From Typhlomys cinereus (taxonomy: Eukaryota > Chordata > Mammalia > Rodentia > Platacanthomyidae): DNA of 64,000 nt. The notes beneath the pieces were generated by a model, which was not told the origin of the DNA, did no database searches, and saw only the letters and a list, made by a program, of their open reading frames with translations. This document shows, piece by piece, positions 1 through 11,599 of the stretch. The DNA lies in NCBI GenBank assembly GCA_023101885.1, contig JALPQD010000004.1:10065688-10129687 (forward strand), written 5' to 3'. Position numbers and translations under genes: made by a program. Numbering within the stretch: the stretch's first letter is position 1; each line of letters opens with the position of its first letter.

Positions 1-104
1 GTGTTGTTTCTCATGGATTTGCACTTTGACTTGGGCATTGTCGTTTTAAGTCTTAAGATCGTCTTTCAATTTCTGTGCGTTTTTCTCTGAACTGAATTAT
101 TTGG

Positions 105-280
105 CCTGGGGTTCTGGGGGTGGGCAGGGGGTGGAGCTTACCTAGGTCGCTGTGCAACCGGGCAGCACAGTGGGGCGGGTCGTCGGCGGGGCGCTATTTA
201 ACCTGGGGGGGCTGGGGCGGGGCCTGGGCACAGGGCGTCCTCCTCCCCGGCCCTGCGCGGCTCCTCTGATTGACTTTTAA
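105..280. promoter_or_regulatory. GC-rich patch, possible edge of a CpG-rich promoter region
   Basis: This is the most GC-rich and CpG-containing stretch in the window, with GC boxes such as ggggcggg and gctggggcggggcc. It ends abruptly in AT-rich sequence at about 280. ADAMTS19 is known to have very GC-rich first exons, so this may be the downstream shoulder of that island. A TATA-like ttaaatag reads on the minus strand (194-202). About 50 bases further along that strand is a consensus splice donor CCTAG|gtaagc (GT at 140-141). This fits an antisense first exon but is not proof of one. No coding potential was seen. Confidence 0.35.
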
Positions 281-285
281 TGTGG

Positions 286-1355
286 AATATTGAGGTTGAA
301 ACACCTGATTGCACAATAAAGCCCTGGCAATCATTTGAAAAATAAAATAATTCATAAAATGTTTTATATAAATGCAATTGTGCATTACTCATTAGACAAG
401 CCTTTCTATAAGTAAGATAATACTTCTTTGAAAATGGTAATCTTGGTAAGATTTGTACAGAATATACCCAACAAACTAATTTCCAGTAAAGCTTACTTAG
501 GATTCTTGTCAAACACTGAATGCAAAATACTTTATGTGTAAAGCCTTACACTGTTAGGATGTTTACTACTTTCACAGTTGTCTCATGTACTAGTAGAGCA
601 TTTATTTATAACTTACTTCATTCTCCCAAATTTTCATAGGAGACACATTTGTACTTATTTTTCTGTATTTAAGATATACTGCTTTAGTCAAATTTTGTAA
701 TTTCAAATTGTTACATCTACTCGTGTTCCAACAAATATGGCTGATGGGACAACAGGTAGAAATGGTTGTATCTGACAAGATAAGGAAGAGTGCAACTATG
801 AGTGTCTTGCATGCTCTAGGTGCAAGTGTACAGTTTTTTATTCCGTAATTTGGCTTGAGTTTGTTGGTAATCAATGTTGGTTACATACAATTTGAGACTT
901 TAGTTTGCTTTTTCTTTTTTAAGTGTGTATGTGAATCAACATCAAATTATTGCAGATAAGAAAGAAACTTTCAAAATGAAAAATCACTCACCAAAATCTA
1001 GATGGCATAAGGAAGGATATACCCAAACCTTGACACATTGTGACAAAAATATTAGAAATTCAAAGATAAAGAAAATTTTACAAATTTAATATAAAGTGTT
1101 ACATGTAATTAGGCTGAAATAATCTGTAATACTGTAATCTGTAATACTGGATACTAGGGCATGAATTACTCAGAGTTCAGAGTGGTGATTTCAAATCTTG
1201 ATTCTAGGCTAAACTCGTATTCAGATCTATGGCTAAAATAAAATAATTTTCAAAATTGCAAGGCTCAATTACCACTCTTCCTGTACATGTTTTTCAGTTA
1301 CTATTCATTGTTTTAAGATATAGAAATTATCATCTTATTCTTATATATGATCTGG

Positions 1356-1392
<37 letters not shown>

Positions 1393-1740
1393 AAACTTTT
1401 GTAAAATCTTCCTACATTTGTGAGCTTATCACAAATGAATCCAGAAGTTTTCCTCTTCGAATAGTTCTGCTTTATTTGACCCTAAATATGTTTCATATTG
1501 ATGGATATTTGAATGGGTCCAGGTTCCTATTATGAAAAGTATAAGGAGAATACCCTCTCTGTATTATCCTCTTTGCCTATGTAGCATTTACTGTGTTGAA
1601 GGCATGTATATGCATTAGTAATGTGTGAGAATGTCACCCAATGTCGACGTAGATGTGGTGCAATCTTTCACTCAGGCCAACGAAGTATACAAGCTTGACT
1701 TTTTCTTGTGCTATAATTAGTGAAACTACTATTAAAACTA
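286..1740. other. AT-rich intronic sequence with a TA microsatellite
   Basis: Apart from a TA dinucleotide run at about 1356-1393, I see no gene, repeat family or regulatory site here. Confidence 0.5.
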
Positions 1741-1744
1741 TTAA

Positions 1745-1862
1745 GGCAGGCCAAGTGGGTTCAATAGATAAAGACACTTACCATGCATACTTGGTGACCA
1801 GAATTCCATCTTCAGAGACCACATAGTAGAAAGAGAGAATTGATTTCCTGAACGTTGTCTTT
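1745..1862 (+). repeat. B3/B2-like SINE fragment
   Basis: A diverged tRNA-like head (agtgggttcaatagataaagacacttaccatgc) is followed by a ggtgaccagaattccatc B-box region and accacatagtagaaagagagaa, the order typical of rodent B3-type SINEs. Confidence 0.55.
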
Positions 1863-1929
1863 CTAATTTTCTGAATTTTAGAAGTATTCCAATTTAAGCA
1901 TGTAGACATGTAATTTTAAAGGTAAGATC

Positions 1930-2052
1930 TTCATATAAGGGAGAACACGAGCCATTTGTTTTCTCTGGGTCTGAGTCACCTCACTCAGTTTGATGTCTTT
2001 CTAGCTCTATCTGTTCATTTTTGAATCTCATTGTTTCATCATTCTTAATAGC
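1930..2052 (-). repeat. L1 fragment (ORF2 3' part), left piece
   Basis: Read on the minus strand this is the end of L1 ORF2; the forward strand shows the inverse of the usual pattern (tgagtcacctcactcag ... tctagctctatctgttc ... cattcttaatagc). It continues at 2423 after an inserted LTR. Confidence 0.6.
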
Positions 2053-2422
2053 TGTCATGGTTTGAAATGTGAGTTGTCCCTCACAGCCTAATGTGTTTGA
2101 ATTTTTTGCTGTTTGGGAAGGTAATGGCACCTTTAGGAAGTAGAGCCATGCTGGAGGAGGGCATGTCACAGGGGTTGGATTTAGAGATCTGTTAGCCCTG
2201 CCTTGCTTCAGTTATTTTGTCTGCTTTTGGTTTGTAGTTTTGCAGCTCTCAGTCTCCATGATGGATGAGACTTAAGTTTCATCTAGCTTCTACCAGCCAG
2301 TCATACCTTAAAGGACTGTATCTAACCTCTGGAACAATAAGCCCAATAAATCTCACTTTCTCTCTTTAAGTTGTTTGAGTTTGTATGGTGTCTCACAGAA
2401 ATAGAGAAAAGTAAGTGCTACA
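2053..2422 (+). mobile_element. Solo LTR of MaLR type inserted in an L1
   Basis: This 370-base block begins TGTCATGGTTTGAAATG and ends with CTACA, the TG...CA ends of an LTR. It carries an AATAAA-type polyadenylation signal near 2346. It shares its layout with the LTRs at 35263, 37446 and (inverted) 27703. The flanking five bases atagc and atagt match at four of five positions, as expected of an old 5-base target duplication. The two flanks join into a continuous antisense L1. MaLRs are non-autonomous relatives of ERVL; this copy has no coding sequence. Confidence 0.75.
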
Positions 2423-2940
2423 ATAGTTCAAAGTATTCTATTGTGTACATGTATATCCTTTCTTTATTCATACATCATTTGATGGACATCTATGCTGATT
2501 CCATTTCCTTACTATTGTGAGTACAGTCACAATGTACATAGATGTACATGTATCTCTATAGTGGGATGTACAGTCCTTCGGTAATATGTCCAGAAGTGCT
2601 GTAGCAGGGCCACATGGTTTCTATTTCAAACTTTTAGAGGGATCTCCAAACTGATGTCCAAAGTAGCTGCACCAACAGTGAATAAGAATTCTCTTTCATC
2701 CATGTCCTCACCACCTTTTGTGGTTATTTGCTTTTTCAGTCTCAGACATGTTGACTGAGGTAAGATGAAATCTCATACTAACTGTGATTTTCATTTCTTT
2801 AATTTACACTTTTATCATTGTTACTCATGAGATCACATGAGATAGTGAATGTCTTTCTAGTCACTCTATTCTTACTTTCCTATAAAATTTCTGTTCATAT
2901 CTTTGGACTACTGTCATATTTGTTTCTTTGTCTTTGTTTC
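2423..2940 (-). repeat. L1 fragment (ORF2), right piece
   Basis: This continues the L1 split by the LTR. The forward strand shows inverse L1 ORF2 sequence: tattctattgtgtac, then gctgcaccaacagtgaataag, tgtcctcaccacctt and tgaggtaagatgaaatctcat. It is heavily mutated. Confidence 0.65.
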
Positions 2941-3329
2941 TAATCGCAAAGTATTTTATATGTTAGTATTTTAAAAGAAAATATTCTTTATGTAATAATG
3001 CAAGCTAGTTAGAAAATTTGCAAAATTTACTAAATAAATAATTTATACTTTAGCCATTCACAGATGAACAATTAGTTTTAAATGTTTTGATTTAAAAATC
3101 AAATAATAGTTCATAGCTATTCAGACTATTGATATAATAGGAAAGGATTTTTTTCTTAAATATAATGTTTGGTTCATAAAACCAGAACACATCATTTAAA
3201 ATAGCACTATCCAACCTATATGTCTAGGGAATGGTTAATCTTAAACATTGTAGCAAGCAAATTGTAAGAATCTTTCAATACAGTATCTGAGAATTTTGAA
3301 GTGCTATTTTTTTGGGGGGGGGGCTGGGC

Positions 3330-3449
3330 CCTTTTTCAGGCCACAGATCTTTCTGCTTGTTTTTTTTTTAACATGGAATCTGGGATTTGAACTCAGTTCC
3401 TTCTGCTTGCAAGGTAGAGTCTTAACCCCTGAGCCATCTCTCCAACCCA
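3330..3449 (-). repeat. B2-like SINE, antisense head fragment
   Basis: The forward strand reads aacatggaatctgggatttgaactcag ... cttgcaaggtagagtcttaacccctgagccatctctcc. This is the complement of the tRNA-like head shared by the other SINEs in this window. A G run precedes it at 3315-3323. Confidence 0.7.
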
Positions 3450-3699
3450 TTCATTCTTTTCTTTAATAATTGTCTTCCCTGTAATTAACCTTAGAAAAAA
3501 CATCTATACAGATGCAACATATTTTTTAAAGAAGGCTTTCAAGCAAAATTCTGAGAATTTTAAATATTACTTAGTGGTACTTTATATCATACGTTATGCA
3601 GAAGGCCCAGGAACAAAAACCGAACTTTTTCTCAAGATATTTTCAATTTTGTAGAGACTAGGTTTACTGTTGTTATTTTTTCCTCTCAATTTTTGTCTC

Positions 3700-3830
3700 T
3701 TATTGATTTATGGAAGAGAGAGCACAGGCAACTGCAGTGATCTGGACACAATTTTTCTGTGGAGATCAAACTCAGCTACATTTGCAACCAGGTACCTTTA
3801 CTTACTTCATCATCTCTCAAGACTTTTTTC
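3700..3830 (-). repeat. B3-like SINE, antisense and degraded
   Basis: gagagagcacaggcaactgc ... gtggagatcaaactcagctacatttgcaaccaggtacc ... catctctcaag has the order of an inverted tRNA-derived SINE with its GA-rich tail at the left. Confidence 0.45.
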
Positions 3831-3899
3831 TCCCCAGTTTCTTGTCTTCATGTTGTTCATCATAGCACAGGTTCTAGCAACTTCTAAGTGTGGCTTTAC

Positions 3900-5395
3900 T
3901 TAGAAAGATCTTTGCAAGTACACACATGATGAAGGCATTCTGCAGCTTTCCAAGTCATGGCATGGACAAATAGGTATTATAGTGAGGCTTAGAAGCTCCT
4001 GTGTTTAGAGCAGAACAATATCCAGATGTTCCACTGTTATCCAAGAAATGAATATAGTGGATTCTAATTGATAAAATCGTGCTGACCTAAATTATTTTCT
4101 ACATTAAAATTCAATGAAATGTGTAATCCTCTACTCTCCTTTTAGTATCTTGAGATAATACTGCTGTGGACCAAGTTCTAGTTAGATTTTGTTAATTTAA
4201 TAGCATTTATATATCTAATATTTATTTTTGAAGTTTTCTGAGTCACTTGTACATATACCTTCCCCGGGTAGTTTAGTATTTTCACAATGAATAAATAAAG
4301 AATAATCAGAAGGTTATTCCTTTTGTGAAGTTGATTAAGTGAGAAGAGTCATCCTGATATTTAGGGAGAATAGGAAAAAAGGTAATGCTTTAGGATATGT
4401 TTGAAGTTTGGAACTGAATAGAAGTTGTAAGCTTTTCTTAGCCAAAGAGCACTGTGCTTGGCTACAGAGTGCTTTCACATGCTGCTAGGACGACTGCATC
4501 ATCCTGCATACATCTCAGCTTTCTTCTTGTGCCAGGCCCTTGACTGAGAGAAGTGAGAAAATGGGAGCTTGGCCATTCCGGTGCTACCCAGATATTTTTA
4601 TAGAATTATTATGTGGTTATGTTGGAAAGACCCTGGGGAATGGTTCAGAGCTCGCTTGTCCAGTGAGAAGAATTTGACCTAATTTAACAATTAATGTATA
4701 ATCAAATGAACTTAAAAGTTGCTGAACCCAGCCAGCTTTGTCTTTGTCAGACCATTTTGCTTTCTAAGAAAAAGTAAGGCTGGGGATTCCTGATTCAGTG
4801 AACTGCTTGTTCCCTTCTCTTAGTGCTCTGTTGGTTTTAGTGACTTTTATGAAATTTTGACATCAAACTCAGGGTGAATGAGTAGATAAGTCCTGTTATT
4901 TTATTTGTCATGTGAAATAAATTATCATTTAATTCCTTCTGATTCCTATATTATCTTAAGTTGTCTTCATTGAAGTACAGACTAGGTAACTTCCTGCAGT
5001 TTGCAATTTCCTTTTCACTGATGGTGTAAAAAACGGCCCCTCATAATGTGCCTCAGTCTTCACTTAACTTGTATTTTAAATTACTGACAGGTAGGTCCCT
5101 GTAAGTCTGAAGTTGACATTACATCTATTTTTTCCTAACAATTTTTTCCTCCATTGTAACTATCATGAAACATTTGCTATATTACCTATAATTTTTTATA
5201 ATAGTGTAAGATAATTTAGTTCTGCTTACCTCCAGATTCTGAATTGAGAAGAGTTTGCCTACTTTTTGTGTAGTAGTTTTTCTGGATAACAGGAATATTC
5301 ATACTGGTATTAATATCCCATTGTATTACTTTCCAACAATTTCATATTTATATCATATTTATAATTAATGAGAAATTCACAAGATCCCATGTGTG
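3900..5395. other. Intronic sequence without a recognised element
   Basis: It is AT-rich and looks like single-copy sequence. I see no exon, SINE or LTR signature. Confidence 0.4.
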
Positions 5396-5399
5396 GCAG

Positions 5400-5580
5400 A
5401 AGAGTCCTATAACAACACCAGGATTCCAAGGAACTGGCCACATCATATTCTCAGGAAAAGCTGAGACAAAATCCTGAGCCAGCTCTCTTATCCACCTGCC
5501 CAGGGAATGGGTCTATAATCATGACAATAGCAACAACTAAAATAGCAATGGTCACCAAGAATCAGTCCATAAATTATAAT
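5400..5580. repeat. Possible old inverted hAT-like repeat
   Basis: The words caaggaactggccaca, gagccagctctcttatcc and gggtct follow the same order as the inverted hAT-like copy at 42174-42579, but the match is weak. Part of it (5519-5575) resembles 7530-7580. Confidence 0.25.
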
Positions 5581-7120
5581 CTTACCACCCCCTCTTCAGC
5601 AAGGTTTCCTATGCCTTAAGATGAGAAGAGATTTGGTTGAGCTGATTCCAGCTGAGTGCTTTCAAGTCAGTGGTACTCTGCACTCTGGTTGGTTGTTATC
5701 TATTTCATTGCTTTTCCTTTGTACTAGGCTATGTCTTGTTTGGGTATCAAGATCTTTTCTTTTGTAAAAATAAAATAAGAGGTGTTTAGATGGAAGTTTA
5801 CTATGAGGTGCTTGTGATCAGTATTGAGACATCTGAGCTTGTCTCCTGTCGGTTTTTACTCTATTCACTGTTGTTTAGATTGGTTTACAATGCTGGGTGT
5901 GTGTTGCCTATCATTGAGGGGGTTGTGGAGGTTAGGAGCTAGTAAGCGGGTGCTTGGTTACCTGGAGGTTAAGCAACTCTCTACTGTTTCCTGTTCCTTT
6001 TCTTCGCTCTCCTATTCCTTTTCTTATATAAAAAAAACAGCAACAACTGTTTCCCATCTTCTTTTGTATTTTGCTCTTTTGGGATCTTCTTCCAACTCTC
6101 CCCCTGGTTTGTGTTATCTTGCATTTGTGGGTGTTGTAAGAGTTTCTGTTTGGTTCCATCAAACCAAGGTTTTAATGCTAGATTCATAGACCATTTTGGA
6201 CAAAAGAAAATGGACAGTTTTTGGCTGCAATATGGATACACACATTTGAAACAACATGGGATCTCAAACAAATGTTTATGTGCTAAGTCTACATTTTAGA
6301 AATTCAATTGCATTTTAATGATTTTTGTGAGATGTTGGTAAATAAGGGAAATGTACCTTTGTATTTCTAATATTCCCTAGTTAAATTTGGATTTGGATAT
6401 GCCCGTTTGCCTTTAAAGTATTTAGGATACTCATTATATTGTATATTTCAGGAGTATTGGTATCTCTATCTGTTTTTCTATCTGTTTCAAGACAGTGACA
6501 ACAAGTTGGAAGAAATCTTTCTACAGGGAAGAAATGCCAGATTTTGCCACTAAGCACGTTTGCAAAGCTGGGAGCAAGTGACAGGTCCACTGTTTGTCTG
6601 TTCTGTTAAGGAACATAGACATGTAGACATGCCCCTGTTTCTAGTTGAACTGATTTTTTTTCTTGAGAACAAAAACTTGAGATTTACAAGTAGGGCTATT
6701 GAACACTACTATGTACAATGTTCATCATCATAGATATGGTTAATATGGTTAATATTCAGGATCTCTGGGACATCAAATAATTCTCTCAAGTGAAGTGTCT
6801 GGTAATTTCTAAGTGTGTAATTCAAAATGTGTGTGTGCATGTGTGTATATGCACATGATTGTGTGTTTTAAGTTTTATGAGTAATGTATTACACATTCAC
6901 CTTGTTTCAATTAGGTTATCCAAGTTTCATATAGAATTTGCAAGGCATAGTGATACGTACGAATGTAAATTCAGAAATGTCATCTGTCTTCCCTTTTCTC
7001 TCTAGTTCTTCTCTTGCATTAGCATGTTAAACACCTTAAAGCCAGAAATTCACACACTAGAGTGACTTCCTTTAAGATATGCAAGATAATGCTAATGTCA
7101 TTAGTACTTCTAAAATAAGG
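5580..7120. other. Intronic sequence without a recognised element
   Basis: Overlapping open frames at 5824-6299 on both strands have no recognisable protein similarity and no splice or codon signals that would support a gene. Confidence 0.4.
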
Positions 7121-7135
7121 AGTTTAGTGATTTTT

Positions 7136-7408
7136 TTTCTGTGTGTGTGTGTTGTGTGTTGTGTATGTGTGTATCAAAGAGCACTATATGTGGCTGTGGA
7201 GGCACAAAACTGGCTTTGGGAATCATCCTTGATTTCTTGGACTTCCTTTTTTGCTTTGCTCTGGAATTTCCAGGTTCTGCCTTTCAGAGATAGAAGGGCA
7301 GGCTATCATCATTTCCACCTGGCATTCTTATGTTGGAACTGGAATCTGAACTCAGGTCCTCTGTCTGCAAGGGACTGTCTTCACCCCTGAGTCATCTGTT
7401 CAACCCCA
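7136..7408 (-). mobile_element. B2-like SINE with perfect 15-base target duplication
   Basis: This is a full antisense copy. The GT-rich tail is at the left, and the tRNA-like head at the right ends cttcacccctgagtcatctgttcaacccc. The 15 bases agtttagtgattttt occur on both sides (7121-7135 and 7409-7423), which marks L1-driven retroposition and a fairly recent insertion. Confidence 0.85.
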
Positions 7409-7589
7409 AGTTTAGTGATTTTTCAACTTCTGATTAATTTTTTTCTGAAAATTCTGTGTTTGGAAAACACAGACGTCATGAAATGAATGTTGGCATCTCC
7501 AGAATGGCCTTGCCCCCTCATGATAGACGATCATGACAATATCACCAAATAAAATGGTCAGCAAGAATCAGTCTATAAATTTTGGGCAA

Positions 7590-7760
7590 ATCACCTTCTG
7601 TTTCTAAGTAATTATATTTTACAATAAGTTTATGAGGAAAGTGTTACTATATCCATTTATTTGTTGACTAAGAAGTTGAATAATTTAGCCTGAAATTTAA
7701 AAATGAAGCATTATAGACTGAAACCCAGGTCTGCCTGATTTTACTCAACAAAGAGTCTTA
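7590..7760 (-). repeat. MIR SINE, antisense
   Basis: tatgaggaaagtg ... gttgaataatttagcctgaaa ... actgaaacccaggtctgcctgatt matches the inverse of the mammalian-wide MIR core and head. Confidence 0.55.
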
Positions 7761-7984
7761 AAGACTGTTCTCTAAAACTGAAGTGTTTTCTAGACAACTT
7801 TATGTTTTAGGTTAAGATGAATTTGAAAAGAGAAAAGACATGAATTCTCATTTCTTCCGCCTAGCTTTGATGTGATCAGCTCTATTCTTTTTTTTGCTTC
7901 CTGTGTAATAATTCTCATATAATGTTGAATTTAGGAGAGTTCCACTCCCAACCAAAGTAATATGGCAGCTTAAAAGACAATTGG

Positions 7985-8115
7985 AGTACATATATGTGTA
8001 TGTTCATAAGTATGTGTATGAACATATGTGTATAATATGCCTATGATGTGTGAATGTGTGTGTGATATGTGTGTTCATAAGATGTGATACATGCGTATAT
8101 ATCCAAATGTGTAGA
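7985..8115. repeat. Degenerate TG/TA-rich tract
   Basis: An imperfect array of tatgtgtatg words. There is no SINE around it. Confidence 0.5.
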
Positions 8116-8499
8116 TTCTGGCAAGTTCAGATCTCAGTAGTTTTCCAGCATTGGGTAAATGATAGTAGTAAATTCCTCTGTGAGGGAAGATATGCACAGG
8201 TGCCTAGATCATTCATGCAGAGATGATCTTAGCTGGAACACAGAAAAGGAACACAATGCAGTATCTAACATTGCTAATTAAAATTTTAGGGAGGCCAATG
8301 AAAGTGGAATTTCCAGAACTATAAAGAAGGGGACTGTGCAATATATCAGAAAAATATTCATTTGTAATGTGTCTGTGTTAATTGATATTTGCAGAACATC
8401 CCAGGATGCCAATTCAGAATACATGGTATTTTCCAATGCACAGAGTATGTATTCTTATAGTACTTTGTCCAAGGTTGCATAGTAAGTCCATAAATATAG

Positions 8500-8760
8500 G
8501 AGGAATGAAATCATACAAAATAAGTGTTCTCATCTTAAGAAAGGCAAATTAGAAATTAACGAGAGGAAGGAAATAAAATAAATCTTCAGATATTTCAAAT
8601 TAAATAATGATGTTTTATGTAGCATATTGGTCAACAAAGAAATTGTAAAGAAAAAGGAAAAGTAGGAGTTCATCCAAAATGTAATATAGCATAAAAATTT
8701 TAGGATGGCTCTAAAGTATAAAAACTGTGTAGTTTAAATGTAACAAATAAGACAAAATAT
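8500..8760 (+). repeat. Ancient L1 ORF2 fragment
   Basis: gcatattggtcaacaaagaaattgtaaag, then ggagttcatccaaaatg and ggatggctctaaagt follow the L1 ORF2 order in a heavily mutated form. The frame is destroyed. The A-rich sequence to about 9000 may also belong to it. Confidence 0.4.
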
Positions 8761-9594
8761 TTAAAATCAGTTGACACAGTTGGACATCATAGGAAAAGGT
8801 GATTTGAAGCAAAATTCAAGCAAGAAAGAAAAACAATGCAGTATCGATGAAATGAATACCACATGAACAATAAAGAAAACCTAATCCAAAGATGATGCTT
8901 TGAACAAAATCAAGGCAATTCAAAGAGTATTTATTTTTAATGACAAAACTTAGAATATGCAAATGTCTAGGTGGTATAGTTACAGTGAAAGACTGCAAAA
9001 GATCACAAGTGAATGTGATGAAGTCTTAAGATATTGAAAACAACAAATCCTGAACAGCACACAGTATTTCACTCTTAACAACCTCCTGACCCCTGACTTC
9101 TTTGGTCCCAGAACTCACTCTGTAAATTCTACCACAGTTCCTTACCCTGATCCTGGATTACATTCAGGCTTTGGAGGCTGCAAGGGACTACTTTTTGCAC
9201 ACTGAACCACTAAAGGAAGCACAATAATTTTTGCTTAATAGTGTAACACTAAAAAAGCAAAGAGCTCTGTCTCCTATTGGTTTTGTTGCCTTTAACAAGA
9301 CATTAAATCTTTGTGAAATTTTACTTATTCACATTTAAAATGAAGAGAAATTTTCCTAATTTCTATAACTGTTAATGAAAACAGAGATTCTAGCAATAAA
9401 TTATTATACCACAGAGCAGTATTTGTGTTCCACAGTATTTAAGGAGTGTGGACAGGAACAGTGTAACAGTGTTTTGAAGAATTTTCCTGTGAACTGAAAT
9501 ATACATAGCAGCATCTGTGGCCTATACCTAGATGTCTACTTCAGATACCCAAAATAGGTCCAGATGCTACCAATGTTTTCGGATATTTCCCCTA

Positions 9595-9712
9595 GTTTGG
9601 CCAGTGTGTATGTTTGTGTGTACGTGTTTTGAGTGTGGTGTGTGGTTTGTGGTGTATATGCGGAGGGTTGGTTGTGTGATGAGTGAGTGAGTGTGTGTGT
9701 GTGTGAGTGTGT
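9595..9712. repeat. TG-rich simple repeat
   Basis: An irregular tgtgtgtacgtg, gtggtgtgtgg, gagtgagtgtgtgtg tract about 100 bases long, with no SINE head attached. Confidence 0.65.
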
Positions 9713-10008
9713 AAGGGAGCACAACTGCATTAAAAAATCACATTTCGAGAGAAAGTGTGAGGAAGGGATCAAATTTGCTATATACCGCAGAATTCCCTCC
9801 CATGTTCTTCAATGGGTTGTGCTCTGACAGTCCTGACTGCCTTTATTCATGGCAGTGGTTGGGAACAAAGGCTTTCATGTTGCTTGGCCTTTAGGTTTGT
9901 CCATTTTACACCAACATAAATGGATAATTTTGTATTATAGAACTTTATGTAGATCTTTGCTTACCTATGTGGATATGTCTGCAAGACATACTTCTAGAAA
10001 TGATATGT

Positions 10009-10375
10009 GTGCCAGTTAGATATAAGTATCAGCCTGACAATTGAGCACTGAAAATTTCAGCACATTTGTGAAGACTTAGTAATTAAGGCAAGTCTAATCA
10101 AGTCTGATGAGAGAAGACACAGTCCATATTGGGTAGAACCATTCCCTCCGAACTTGAATAAACTGCCAGAGTGTTAACTGAGTAGGTTGGACATAGTTTT
10201 GGACTGGCAATGAAGAAGATTTGATCCTCTCTCAGGAATCCCTGTGGATAAGGTATGGCTAGTTCCTCAAGTTCTAGGTGTTGGTACGATGCTTCTGCCA
10301 TGCTGGACTAAGAACTGCCACCTGAATCCTAAACAAGAATAACCCCTTTGTCCCCATAAGTATTTTGGTTATATA
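10009..10375 (+). mobile_element. hAT-like non-autonomous element, most diverged copy
   Basis: It follows the same internal order as the copies at 16943, 24018 and 48591: agtatcagcctgacaattgagcac, gtgaagacttagtaatt, gggtagaaccattccctcc, aaggtatggctagttcc, gaactgccacctg and cctttgtccccataag. It starts gccagttag, near the family end gtcatagtta. Confidence 0.5.
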
Positions 10376-10689
10376 CTTACCAATTGACGTTCAAACAAGC
10401 CACGACAATATCTTTGAGGTAGGAGGGACCACAGGCAAGCATTGCTGGATTTTTAAATATATTCTTGCAAATCACCTTCTCAAATTTCTAAATCATTTTA
10501 TGCTTTTACTAACTGTACCAGAGAACCTTTTTCTCATTTGTTATATAGTCCAAAGATAATGTTAACACTATTTTAGTTGAAGTACTTCGGGGATTTTTTT
10601 TTTATGTTTCTCTCCATGACTTTCATGTCTTCTGTGCATTACATGCTCTTAATATTTGTACATTTTGCTGTTAGTCTTTTAGTTATTTT

Positions 10690-11260
10690 AAATTCTATAC
10701 AGAGATAGATCTATAAAACTTTCAAGTATACAAAAAGACACAGATTAATGAACAAGCATTCAGATTTCTTGGATGTTGGTATTTAACCACGTTTACTTAA
10801 GATCTTAATTTTAAATTTTGCACATCATGGTGCAGTTCTCATGGTACTGCTCCCCAGCCAGTTCCTTTCCAAAAGTCTCCAGATGTAACCACTCTTCTTC
10901 AAGTTGTAAACATATTTCCATTCATATTTTTATAATTTTATTATGCATATGCATCTACAAAACATGAAATGTTGTTTTGTATTTTAAAATTTTGCATAAC
11001 TGAAATCATACTGTGTTCATTGTTTTAGAATTCGCCCTTTTCAAATTCAAATTGCATTTTCTGAGATATGCTCAAGCTAATACATGCAGCTTTAACCCAT
11101 CCTTTAAGCTATCATATATTTGGTTGAGTACAATGCAACTTATTTATACATTCCTTTATCGATGGTGGTTCACTTTTTCTCACTTTCTTGTTTTATGGAA
11201 TTTAAGCATTGAAATAATGATCTGTTTTTCTGTATGTTGGAATTATACAAGTTAGAGAAT
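10690..11260 (-). repeat. Ancient L1M 3' region, antisense
   Basis: The forward strand shows tgcatatgcatctacaaaacatgaa, ataactgaaatcatactgtgttcat, gagatatgctcaagctaatacatgcagct and ttatacattcctttatcgatgg. These are mutated inverse forms of the familiar L1M 3' ORF2 and UTR sequence. Confidence 0.55.
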
Positions 11261-11467
11261 TTCTGTTTGGTATGTCTATTAGTAATGTTTTGGTTTATGA
11301 AGACATATCTCTTTGTATTCACTATACAATTAAATTTTCTTCATGTCAACTACAGCATTACATTTATTCCTGTATTTTCTGAAACACAAGCTAAATAACT
11401 CCTGATATTACTAGAATTTATTGTTTAACTTTATTTAGTATATAGTAACTTTATTTAGTATATATGT

Positions 11468-11532
11468 GTCAGAGAGAGAGAGAAAGAGAGAGGGAGAGAG
11501 AGAGAGAAGAAAAGAGCAAGAGAGAGAGAGAT
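11468..11532. repeat. GA-rich simple repeat
   Basis: An interrupted (GA)n purine tract of about 65 bases. Confidence 0.8.
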
Positions 11533-11599
11533 GAAGAGAAGTGGTGCGTTCTCAAATTTGCCTTAAATTTTGAAGTTATGCAACACACTGCCCCATTGT

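Noticed and set aside
1..300. First coding exons of ADAMTS19
   Set aside because: The GC-rich patch does not translate into the proline/glycine-rich N-terminal prodomain expected, and has no donor on the + strand in a suitable place. Those exons should lie further left.
5824..6299. Cluster of open frames on both strands up to 121 codons
   Set aside because: The frames overlap in opposite directions and show no recognised motif, suitable start context or splice partners. They are most likely chance.
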